A DNA stretch of 64,000 bases from Synechococcales cyanobacterium bin31.maxbin.ball.101 (lineage in GTDB: Bacteria > Cyanobacteriota > Cyanobacteriia > Leptolyngbyales > Leptolyngbyaceae), in assembly GCA_013298165.1 (NCBI GenBank), contig JAAFJU010000003.1:29433-93432 (forward strand). Reading direction: 5' to 3'. Below are positions 18,080 through 25,092 of the stretch, piece after piece. The stretch's first letter is position 1; each line of letters begins with the position of its first letter. The translations under genes were made by a program, and so were the position numbers. The notes under the pieces were generated by a model that had not been told where the DNA came from, searched no databases, and saw only the letters and a list, made by a program, of their open reading frames with translations.

Positions 18080-18838
18080 TTACTTAGTGCTTGATTTTGC
18101 ACCGCGCACAATCAACAGTTGATTAATTGCTAGCCGATCGGCTTTACTGGTGCGGGTATTAACATTATTGGCTTGTAGAGCATCATTACCCAACTCTGCA
18201 ATCAATGCTCTACCATCATCAGACGTTGCACCAAACATGGATTTAATGGCATCTAATCGTCCCCAACCGATCGCATTGCGCATTGCGCTTGCATCAGGTT
18301 TTGCCCCTGCTTTAAGCAACAGCGTTACTATTTCTGGATCTCTACCTTCCCAGCTACCGAAGTAAAGGGCAGAACGTCCTGCCGAATCTCGGGCATTAAC
18401 GTTTGCACCTAATTGAATCAGGGCCTGAGATTGAGATGCCGTAGGGCTTTGAATAAGTAACTGGTCACGAGTCGCCTTTAGGTTTCCACTCTGAGCGGCT
18501 TGAGTGACATGTCGCACGACTCCCTGGGTATCGCTCATCGCAAACATAAAGGCTCCACAGAAGAGGAGCATGGGAACTAAAATCGCGATCAATATTGGAA
18601 CTAATTGATTCTTAGAGCACCGCCAAACTAACAAACTCATTAATCCCCATAGCATTCCACATAGAATCACGATTCCTGGACTGCTCACCAAGTCGATCGA
18701 AACCTTCGCCAACCCATCGGGAAAAAGAGCAAACCAAGAAATCAACAGTGGGGAAATCATAGTTAAAAAGCAAAAACCTGCGACACTCCAAGTCAGAGCA
18801 ACCAGGATTTTTGGCATATGGCGAAGTCTTTGTGGCAT
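18080..18838 (-). CDS. Membrane protein with ankyrin repeats
   Basis: The 252-residue protein has three hydrophobic segments (about residues 10-35, 50-72 and 78-100) and then a soluble part with ankyrin-repeat signatures: ALIQLGANVNARDSAGRSAL, then DPEIVTLLLKAGAKPDASAM. The ankyrin part probably mediates protein contact at the membrane. The next gene upstream on the same strand is far away, so it is likely a single-gene unit. About 220 bp without an obvious gene separate it from the TPR-CHAT start. Confidence 0.8.
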   Translation of the reverse strand: MPQRLRHMPKILVALTWSVAGFCFLTMISPLLISWFALFPDGLAKVSIDLVSSPGIVILCGMLWGLMSLLVWRCSKNQLVPILIAILVPMLLFCGAFMFAMSDTQGVVRHVTQAAQSGNLKATRDQLLIQSPTASQSQALIQLGANVNARDSAGRSALYFGSWEGRDPEIVTLLLKAGAKPDASAMRNAIGWGRLDAIKSMFGATSDDGRALIAELGNDALQANNVNTRTSKADRLAINQLLIVRGAKSSTK

Positions 18839-19120
18839 TTGAGTAATCGCTAAAATAGCTATTTATTGTGATCTAAATTTTAATATGACGATCGATTTAC
18901 TTATATAAACATACTGGAGCCATCAATTTACGGGAATTGGACCAGAACGCAGATTGGTTGCCCAGGGGCGATCGGAGTCAAGAGGCTCTCATCAGCCTTC
19001 TAGCGAGGTAACGTACGCTTCCGGCTTCACTGGGGCAAGTCCTTCAGAATCATATAATCCCGTTGCCTGACCAAGCGCTGCGGGTAAACTTAGCGAGTTA
19101 GCCAGCATCGTATACGCCCT

Positions 19121-19633
19121 ATGAGTTCAAGCATCAATCTTTCATTCAGATACACAGAGCGCGATTACGTTCGGGCACTTCGGGCGCATTACGCTTCGCA
19201 CCTGCATCTACGCCTCGATATTGCCGTCACCGTCCTCCTCGGTGGCATCGGCGTTTATTTTTGGCGTTTACCAAGCAGGCATTGGCTTGGCATCGTTTGT
19301 ATCGCGATTGCGATCGTATTCGGCCTCCTACTGGTTGCCGCGTTTACCATCATCCCACCGCTGGCTTTTCGCCGATCGCCGAAGTTTCGGGATGATTATT
19401 CACTCACCTTTTCACCGGAAGGCATTCACTTCCGCACGGCGCATATCGATTCGCAGCTTCAATGGAGCATCTATTCAAGCGCATTGATTGATGCTCACTC
19501 CTACATTCTCTATTACGGCTCACGTCAGTTCTCCGTGCTGCCAAAGCGAGTCTTTCAGACTGTCGAGCAGCAGCAGACATTTGAGCAGTTATTGGCGCAT
19601 CACGTTTCACCGATCGTGAGACGTGACACATAG
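19121..19633 (+). CDS. YcxB-like membrane protein
   Basis: The 170-residue protein has two N-terminal transmembrane segments (about residues 33-50 and 57-78), followed by a soluble domain with the YcxB C-terminal pattern (YSLTFSPEGIHFRTAHIDSQLQW, YILYYGSRQFSVLPKRVF). Its function is unknown. The gene and the 240 bp before it have fewer CGATCG sites and more GC-rich codons than the neighbours, which hints at separate acquisition. It ends 21 bp before the end of the convergent mobilisation operon. Confidence 0.8.
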   Translation: MSSSINLSFRYTERDYVRALRAHYASHLHLRLDIAVTVLLGGIGVYFWRLPSRHWLGIVCIAIAIVFGLLLVAAFTIIPPLAFRRSPKFRDDYSLTFSPEGIHFRTAHIDSQLQWSIYSSALIDAHSYILYYGSRQFSVLPKRVFQTVEQQQTFEQLLAHHVSPIVRRDT

Positions 19634-19654
19634 TAAACCATCCCCAAATCTGAC

Positions 19655-20383
19655 CTACGGCGAAAATCGCCGCTTTTCCGTCGGTACCAGCCAAAGCACA
19701 CAAGCCCCATACTCAACTTTCCCTAATGTCGGAACTTCAAGGCTCTTTTTCAATATCTCCGACTGGCTTTGCAAACATTCATCAATCTTCCCCGGATTGT
19801 ATTTCACAATATCCAGGGCCAGTTGGCCTTCTGATTTCTCTAGGATTTTTAAACCTTCAACTTGTCGTTCAGTGAGTTTAACAGGTTGACCAGGGGCGAT
19901 CGGCGACGGTTTTGGGGATAGATAGGTCGCAGTGAATAAGCCGGATGACAGACCTGAACCGAACAAGATCGTGACCATGATCGTCATGGGCACGACCATA
20001 TCCTTCCAAGTTCTAAGTTCGGCGCGGCTTTGGGTGTATTGCAATAGTCTGGCTACGGATTTCACGATCGCACTCTCCTGTTCTTTTAAATTAGCGGCTT
20101 GCTGTTGTATCGCGGTCTCTCGTACGTCTTTTAAATACCGATCGCAGTCCACTAACCGTTCAGACTGCAATGCTTTCAACGTTTTTAAAATCGCGGCTGG
20201 GGCTTCCCTCAATAGCCGCTCCAATTCCTCTGCAATCATCACCTCACCCAACAGGACATCGTAGGTCGGGTCATCAGGCGTGATTTTCTTCTCATGCATC
20301 AGACGGTAAATCCGATCGCGCAGGGTTTCAGGCGTAATTGGGACGATCGCACTCTTGGGATCGGGCTTAGGTTTACCATTCAT
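19655..20383 (-). CDS. Mobilisation-operon membrane protein, DUF6753-like
   Basis: This 242-residue protein has a helical N-terminal half with a likely coiled coil (EELERLLREAPAAILKTLKA), one transmembrane segment (about residues 132-155, VVPMTIMVTILFGSGLSSG) and a C-terminal soluble domain. It is the last gene of a three-gene minus-strand operon and overlaps the ParA-like gene by 4 bp, with AAGGAG upstream. I recall such proteins as DUF6753 on cyanobacterial plasmids, but that name is from memory. It may help link the relaxosome to the membrane (inference from position). Confidence 0.7.
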   Translation of the reverse strand: MNGKPKPDPKSAIVPITPETLRDRIYRLMHEKKITPDDPTYDVLLGEVMIAEELERLLREAPAAILKTLKALQSERLVDCDRYLKDVRETAIQQQAANLKEQESAIVKSVARLLQYTQSRAELRTWKDMVVPMTIMVTILFGSGLSSGLFTATYLSPKPSPIAPGQPVKLTERQVEGLKILEKSEGQLALDIVKYNPGKIDECLQSQSEILKKSLEVPTLGKVEYGACVLWLVPTEKRRFSP

Positions 20384-21123
20384 TTCGAGTCTCCTTTTCG
20401 TTCGGGGGGCGGATTGACCTGAGCGGTTGCGCCGGGAGTCCAGCCGGATTGATCCAGGGCGGCATAGGCTGTTTTTAAATAGGTCACAATTTGACTGCGA
20501 CCAATTAAACCTAAATCAGGGCTATCCCGCGCTAATCCAAAGGTAAGGCGCTGGGCATCGATCGTGGCGAGTTTGTGGGGACTCAACCTGGGGAATTCGA
20601 TCGTTTTGATGCCATAGGTTTTGATGGCAGACTGCACTAATTCATTGGCTTCAAGGGCTAACCAGTTCTCCGATCGGCCCCAGTTCTTGACCAACGTATG
20701 CGGTACCCGATCGCCGTAATGATTCACCGATTCCAAAAATAAATGAATCGAATCAAAGCCCCCATCACAAATAAACCATTTCAAAAATCGAACGCCATGG
20801 GCTTGTCCCAAATCTAAAAGTCCTTTGGATTTAAGCCATAGGGATAGGGGACGGTGAGCTTGTGCTGGGAGATCGACAATCACAGCCGTTTCCAACGCTA
20901 AATCAAACACGGCATCGGGCGCATCTTCGTATTCTCGATCTTCTGAAAAGATGGCAGGTAGGACCTGCTCTCCATAGATATTGGAAAATGTCGGGTTACT
21001 GCGATCGGCTTCCATCGGGATGACCGGGCATTGCCGATCGAGGAATAGTTGCAGCAACGTGCGGGCCACGAGGGACTTACCCACGCCTCCTTTTTCCGCA
21101 TCAATTAAATGAACATCGGCCAT
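20380..21123 (-). CDS. ParA/MinD-like ATPase of the mobilisation operon (TraL/MobD-like)
   Basis: The 247-residue P-loop protein has a deviant Walker A, EKGGVGKS at residues 10-17, with the signature Lys of the ParA/MinD group (K11), then PMEADRSNP and a Walker B-like AVIVDLPAQ. Related ATPases (TraL, MobD) occur beside relaxase genes on mobilisable plasmids. A partition role is possible, but no ParB-like gene is adjacent. It lies 14 bp after the HTH gene, has AGGAG before its ATG, and overlaps the next gene by 4 bp. Confidence 0.82.
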   Translation of the reverse strand: MADVHLIDAEKGGVGKSLVARTLLQLFLDRQCPVIPMEADRSNPTFSNIYGEQVLPAIFSEDREYEDAPDAVFDLALETAVIVDLPAQAHRPLSLWLKSKGLLDLGQAHGVRFLKWFICDGGFDSIHLFLESVNHYGDRVPHTLVKNWGRSENWLALEANELVQSAIKTYGIKTIEFPRLSPHKLATIDAQRLTFGLARDSPDLGLIGRSQIVTYLKTAYAALDQSGWTPGATAQVNPPPERKGDSK

Positions 21124-21137
21124 AGTCAGACTCCTAT

Positions 21138-21659
21138 TTAGTATTTATTAAAGTGTTTGCGTAATTCAGCAGCACTCCATTCACCGGGACGAAGTGATGA
21201 TTTAGGTGGGGTTTCAGGCGAGATTGCTTCAACGATCGTCGGAGTGATTTCCGTTTCGGGAGGGGGAAATGGGGCAGCAGCTTCAAGCGGAGGGGAGACG
21301 ATCGGGACAGGCTCTACGATCGGGGTTCCGGGGGAGGGTGCGATCGTAGACTCTAGGGATTTGACTGTTCGTTTGGATTGACGCCGCTCCTTCTTGATGG
21401 CGTTCATATACTTTCTAATGGTCACGGGGGTTAGCTTCAACCCCAAACCACTCTCTAGATAGTCCGCTAAATCTGAATAATCATAGTTTCGTTCCTCCAT
21501 CAAAAATACAAGTCGGACATAAATTCGAGCGACGGCCTGACGGGATGTTCCATACTCTGGCGGTGGTTTCACGATCGCAGGTAAATTCTCAGACGCTACA
21601 GCTAAAGCATCAACATCTGAAAACCGGATTTTGTTCACAGGGTTTTTAGGATGAACCAT
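21138..21659 (-). CDS. HTH accessory protein of the mobilisation operon
   Basis: I chose the ATG at 21659 (173 residues) since AGGAG precedes it at a good distance; an upstream in-frame start adds 26 residues. Residues about 45-95 carry a helical DNA-binding pattern (LMEERNYDYSDLADYLESGL, LTPVTIRKYMNAIKKER) like TraK/MobE-type accessory proteins. A Pro/Glu-rich disordered linker and a short C-terminal motif (WSAAELRKHF) follow. As first gene of the operon beside the presumed oriT, it may bind oriT and repress its own promoter (inference). Confidence 0.75.
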   Translation of the reverse strand: MVHPKNPVNKIRFSDVDALAVASENLPAIVKPPPEYGTSRQAVARIYVRLVFLMEERNYDYSDLADYLESGLGLKLTPVTIRKYMNAIKKERRQSKRTVKSLESTIAPSPGTPIVEPVPIVSPPLEAAAPFPPPETEITPTIVEAISPETPPKSSLRPGEWSAAELRKHFNKY

Positions 21660-21907
21660 GGGGCACTCCTGTTTCAAGAGTTCAACACAAATCATGGGCA
21701 AACGGTCCGATCGCCTAGACAACGTAGATAGACCCATGACCTCATTTGAGATCCAGCTTGTAATCGAAATGAATAAATGACTTGATGACCAAACAGAACA
21801 ACGAACGTCGAGATTGATTACATTCCTTTCTCGCGTCAGTTTATTTGACTCACTCTATTGATACCCCATAGCCTACTCCTAATTCTAGAATTTTAGCAAC
21901 CATTTAT

Positions 21908-22108
21908 TTATTTTTTATCTTCTGACTCAGCATTCACCATGGACCGATCGATCGTTTGTTTATGGTTCCACCCAGTCATCAGCTTCTCAAAATCATCCCC
22001 GACACAGGGCCTAAATACCTGCATCGGATCAGCCCAAGATGAAGCCCCAATATACGACTGGCTATCGATCGTAGCCTTGACTGAGCCATTGATCTCAGTA
22101 TCGGCCAC
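21908..22108 (-). CDS. Possible small protein, doubtful
   Basis: A 66-residue ORF starts at a GTG with no clear ribosome binding site. The composition is protein-like (SYIGASSWADPMQVF, LMTGWNHKQTIDRSM) but no family is recognisable. It lies inside the presumed oriT region and may be a chance frame. Confidence 0.25.
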   Translation of the reverse strand: MADTEINGSVKATIDSQSYIGASSWADPMQVFRPCVGDDFEKLMTGWNHKQTIDRSMVNAESEDKK

Positions 22109-22147
22109 AGTATGAGTCGGAAGGACGATCGGAGACTAAGCCGCTAG

Positions 22148-22207
22148 ATGAGCCACGGCATGAGCCATGGCATGAGCCATGGCATGAGTCACGGCATGAG
22201 TCACCCG
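22148..22207 (+). repeat. Five tandem 12-bp repeats in the presumed oriT
   Basis: The unit is ATGAGCCAYGGC: copies 1-3 are ATGAGCCACGGC, ATGAGCCATGGC and ATGAGCCATGGC; copies 4 and 5 have AGT for AGC, and copy 5 ends CCCG. Each copy contains the palindrome GCCATGGC or a near form across the junction. A 12-bp period is close to one helical turn, as expected for an array bound by an accessory or relaxosome protein. Confidence 0.9.
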
Positions 22208-22210
22208 ATG

Positions 22211-22230
22211 GATCGATGGGGTCATCGATC
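22211..22230. other. Hairpin beside the 12-bp repeats
   Basis: GATCGATG and CATCGATC form a perfect 8-bp stem with loop GGGT, three bases after the repeat array. Inverted repeats beside the nick site are typical of oriT regions. The arms are rich in the GATCGAT core common in this genome, so chance is a partial explanation. Confidence 0.6.
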
Positions 22231-22384
22231 GAATGCGTTTGAGGGCGATCGATTTCAGCAGCAAGCTATGTAACTTTGGAGCAACTTTTTTTCAATTCTG
22301 GATGTCATTAAACCTGGATATCGATCACTGAATTATTTCTATTATTTAGTGGCTTCTTCCGGGTATTCTGCTTACACTCAGAAA

Positions 22385-22397
22385 AGTATCAGATACT
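22385..22397. promoter_or_regulatory. Palindrome upstream of mobC, likely operator
   Basis: AGTATC-A-GATACT is a perfect palindrome around a central A, 17 bp before the mobC start. Ribbon-helix-helix proteins such as MobC often bind sites of this type and repress their own operon. Confidence 0.5.
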
Positions 22398-22414
22398 CTT
22401 CAATCATTTTTAAA

Positions 22415-22729
22415 ATGAATACTGTAAAAATTTCCGTCTGTGTCTCGCCGGAAGAGCGAGAATTCATCAGAGACAAAGCTACTGCCGCTGGATTAAGCCT
22501 CTCGCAGTACATGAGCGCCATTGCTCTGGGTTCTCGTATTGACCATCCTCGAACACTCCAATCCCTCTATCTCAAAGCGGGGGAAGCTCTAACTTTGGCT
22601 GACCTAGTGGTCGAACAATACAGCCAGAAAGACAGCAAAACAGCCGCTGATAACTTGCCAGGAGATCTCGCTGACCTCCTAGCAATCACGATCGAAATCA
22701 AAGCTCTAACAAAAGATTTACTCCCTTGA
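22415..22729 (+). CDS. mobC: MobC-like ribbon-helix-helix relaxosome protein
   Basis: I chose the ATG at 22415 (104 residues); an upstream in-frame start adds 22 unlikely residues. The N-terminus VKISVCVSPEEREFIRDKA followed by GLSLSQYMSAIALG is the ribbon-helix-helix pattern of MobC/MbeC proteins, which bind oriT and help the relaxase melt the nick region. The stop is 4 bp before the relaxase start, so the two are translated together. Confidence 0.85.
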   Translation: MNTVKISVCVSPEEREFIRDKATAAGLSLSQYMSAIALGSRIDHPRTLQSLYLKAGEALTLADLVVEQYSQKDSKTAADNLPGDLADLLAITIEIKALTKDLLP

Positions 22730-22733
22730 CGCG

Positions 22734-24218
22734 ATGTTGGCGAAGCAATTCAAAGGACGGAATTTTCACGGCTGTCTGGCCTATGTGCTTGGTAAAGAAG
22801 GCGCAACGCACATTGGTGGGAATGTCAGCAGATATAATGCTGCCGCCTTGACTCATGAGTTCACCCAGGTCAGTCTCAAACGATCGCATCTATCCCGATC
22901 GGTCTATCACTGCGCCCTATCTCTTGCCCCTGGAGAAACGCTCTCTAACGCCACCTGGCGGAATGTCGCACAAGATTATTTGATGGCGATGGGCTTTGAA
23001 AATAGCCAGTACATTCTGGTACAACATACCGATACCGAAAGTCATCAACACGTTCATATCGTCGCCAATCGGGTTGCGATGGATGGCAAAACGGTATCTG
23101 ATTCCTTCGACCATTACCGCGCACAGAGCGTTGTTCGGGCGATCGAGGAATCCTACAATCTCCGTCCCGTTCTCCCCAGTTGGAAATCCAGTCGAAAAGC
23201 ACTCAGTCTCAGACAACTCAAGCAGGAAGCTGAAACTGGCATTCCTTCGATTCAGCGGTTGTTACAAGATGGCATCACGGAAGCCCTTCAGGACAGCCTC
23301 AGCCTGCTAGATTTAGTCGATCGTCTACAGCAACACAATATTAAGACTCATGCCTTCTACGGGCGGCAGAATCGCTTGCAAGGGCTAGCCTATGAGATGG
23401 ATGGGGTCGTGATGTCGGGAACAGCGTTGGGGTACAGCTACCAGGTTGGGGGATTGCTCCAGCAACTAGAACAGAAGAATCCCGGCGCAAGCGCGATCGG
23501 CCTTCACTCACCGGAACAGATTGACCGATCGCGTAAAGCCATCATCGCTAGTATTCAAGGCGCGGCATTTGACCAGCCACGATTGCCTGTTCTACTCGAT
23601 CGGCTTCAGGATGAAGGTATCGAAACCCATGTCCAATTTTCTAAAGTCGGATGCTATGGGAAGCGGGCCAAACGAATTCAATATCGAGTCGATGGTATCG
23701 GTTTCCAAGCTTCGGATTTGGGGAAAGATTACACGTTGCGGGGATTAGAGGCGATCGGCATCCAGTACGATCCCGCGATCGATGATGCAACGGTCGAGCG
23801 ACAACAGCGGGCTGAAAACATCATGCGCGTCACAGTCAGTCATGAGGCGGTCGATGAAGCGTTGCGCGATCGGTCATTGGAAAGATTAATGCAACTTCTT
23901 CAGCAACTGGCGGCAGAGGCGCGGGAGAAGAACTTCGATTGGCTGGAGGTTTTCTCAACCCTGGAAGCTAGAACGCAGCAATGGTTAGCGATCGCCGCTC
24001 TTCATCTCAGAGAGCAGCAGGACATAGCCGCTAAACCAAAGATCACGGTAACGGTTTTAGCAGGTAACGATGAAGAATCTACGATCGTAGCCCTGCGAAA
24101 AGCTGCCGATCGGGTCATTGCGAGCGAGCGGGAACTGAGTGTTGCACGACAGGCGAAAACGATCGTCCTGGAATCGGAAATTGAACAGGCCAAGACGATC
24201 GAGCAGATTATGCTTTAG
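22734..24218 (+). CDS. mobA: Relaxase (MobA/VirD2-type, MOBP-like)
   Basis: The 494-residue protein has the N-terminal relaxase domain. The three-His motif is H104, H106 and H108 in ESHQHVHIVANRV, with a candidate nucleophile Tyr at 17 in CLAYVLGKEGA. Relaxases nick oriT, stay bound to the 5' end and pilot the strand to the T4SS. The middle part has two similar blocks (DLVDRLQQHNIKTHAFY... and VLLDRLQDEGIETHVQF...) that resemble each other, an internal duplication. No primase or helicase domain follows. The length is typical for mobilisation-type relaxases. Confidence 0.9.
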   Translation: MLAKQFKGRNFHGCLAYVLGKEGATHIGGNVSRYNAAALTHEFTQVSLKRSHLSRSVYHCALSLAPGETLSNATWRNVAQDYLMAMGFENSQYILVQHTDTESHQHVHIVANRVAMDGKTVSDSFDHYRAQSVVRAIEESYNLRPVLPSWKSSRKALSLRQLKQEAETGIPSIQRLLQDGITEALQDSLSLLDLVDRLQQHNIKTHAFYGRQNRLQGLAYEMDGVVMSGTALGYSYQVGGLLQQLEQKNPGASAIGLHSPEQIDRSRKAIIASIQGAAFDQPRLPVLLDRLQDEGIETHVQFSKVGCYGKRAKRIQYRVDGIGFQASDLGKDYTLRGLEAIGIQYDPAIDDATVERQQRAENIMRVTVSHEAVDEALRDRSLERLMQLLQQLAAEAREKNFDWLEVFSTLEARTQQWLAIAALHLREQQDIAAKPKITVTVLAGNDEESTIVALRKAADRVIASERELSVARQAKTIVLESEIEQAKTIEQIML

Positions 24219-24264
24219 CCGGATTTCGCTATCATTCAGGTAGTCACACTTCGGTAAACCTCTG

Positions 24265-24516
24265 ATGGATACTATTCCTTACACGACGGTTGCTCAAAAT
24301 TTAGCCCAGATAATGGACCAAGTTTGTGATCAGCGCGAAGCAATTATTGTCGCTCGTGATGCACAAAAGTCAGTCGTCATCATTTCCTTGGAGGATTACC
24401 AAGCTCTGGAGGCTACGGCTTTCCTGCTGAGAAGTCCAAAAAATGCTGAACGGTTGCTCACCTCGATCGCAGAATTAGACACTGGAAATGGCACTGAACG
24501 AGAGTTACTCGATTGA
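24265..24516 (+). CDS. Phd/YefM-type antitoxin without an adjacent toxin
   Basis: The 83-residue protein has the Phd/YefM pattern: an N-terminal DNA-binding part (PYTTVAQNLAQIMDQV), then EAIIVARDAQKSVVIISLEDYQALEAT and a toxin-neutralising C-terminal helix (LLRSPKNAERLLTSIAEL). These antitoxins repress their own promoter and block YoeB or Doc toxins. No YoeB- or Doc-like frame follows; the 90 bp after the stop are non-coding on both strands. It is thus an orphan, a remnant, or a decoy against related toxins. Confidence 0.85.
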   Translation: MDTIPYTTVAQNLAQIMDQVCDQREAIIVARDAQKSVVIISLEDYQALEATAFLLRSPKNAERLLTSIAELDTGNGTERELLD

Positions 24517-24609
24517 AGAGCTAGTGAAAATTTCAGGCGTTGATTTTTACACTAAAGAACGATCGCACAGATTAGACTATAGTATATATGTACTTTATTG
24601 ACTCGATCT

Positions 24610-25035
24610 ATGGACCCAAATTCTGACTTTGAATTTCGCGATCGAATTCTCTTTGGAAACCCGATCGACTGGCAACACCGCAAGCTCCCTCCAGGATGCT
24701 CTGAACGCTTCGATACGCTTAACATAGACGGTTTAGAGGCGTTACTCAAAGCAGAATTTATGCTTCCTCAAAGCACTATGAACGGTTCTCCCAGAGTCCA
24801 AGATTTTGCTGATTTTCTGCGGGCCATGCGAGCACAGTCGATCGATTTCTATCTTGAAGGCTTCACCTTTGACCCAAGCCACAAAAATGGTGAGGGCAGA
24901 GTCTATCTCGAAGGGATTCTACGAGAAGGACCCTACTCCCCAGAGATTGGGTTTGCATTTGCCAAGTTCGTTGCACCCTGGAAGCCCGACGAACTCTCAC
25001 TAGAACCCGAACTCCTACGAGCTTGGTGGGATTAA
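24610..25035 (+). CDS. Hypothetical protein
   Basis: I chose the ATG at 24610 (141 residues), since the alternative upstream TTG has no support. I do not recognise the family. The sequence is acidic, with aromatic residues spread through it (FLRAMRAQSIDFYLEGFTF, GFAFAKFVAPWKPDEL). The gap before it contains TAGACTATAGTATATAT, which may supply a -10 element. It ends 11 bp before a hairpin shared with the convergent gene. Confidence 0.7.
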   Translation: MDPNSDFEFRDRILFGNPIDWQHRKLPPGCSERFDTLNIDGLEALLKAEFMLPQSTMNGSPRVQDFADFLRAMRAQSIDFYLEGFTFDPSHKNGEGRVYLEGILREGPYSPEIGFAFAKFVAPWKPDELSLEPELLRAWWD

Positions 25036-25045
25036 CTTCTATTTT

Positions 25046-25084
25046 AGAAAAGCGATCGTACTTTTCATCAACAATCGCTTTTCT
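25046..25084. terminator. Bidirectional terminator between convergent genes
   Basis: AGAAAAGCGAT (25046-25056) and ATCGCTTTTCT (25074-25084) form an 11-bp perfect stem with A-rich and T-rich flanks on either side, so it can act in both directions. It lies between the stops of the genes at 24610 (+) and 27108 (-). Confidence 0.8.
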
Positions 25085-25092
25085 ATTTCAAA

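Larger units (their letters stand above)
21740..22414. other. Intergenic region between divergent mobilisation genes, candidate oriT
   Basis: This 675-bp region lies between the divergent mob operons, where oriT is usually found. It contains A/T-rich sequence at 21780-21910, five 12-bp direct repeats at 22148-22207, a hairpin at 22211-22230, and a palindrome just before mobC. A nick site cannot be named from sequence alone. A weak minus-strand ORF (21908-22108) is listed separately. Confidence 0.6.

Noticed and set aside
18960..19115. Possible integron attC site before the YcxB-like gene (GCCTGACCAAGCGCTGC and GTTAGCC)
   Set aside because: The core sites do not match the consensus, no second attC follows the gene, and no integron integrase is present.
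22148..22273. A short plus-strand ORF that would encode a peptide of MSHG repeats
   Set aside because: The repeat is explained by the 12-bp DNA array, and there is no ribosome binding site or known product.
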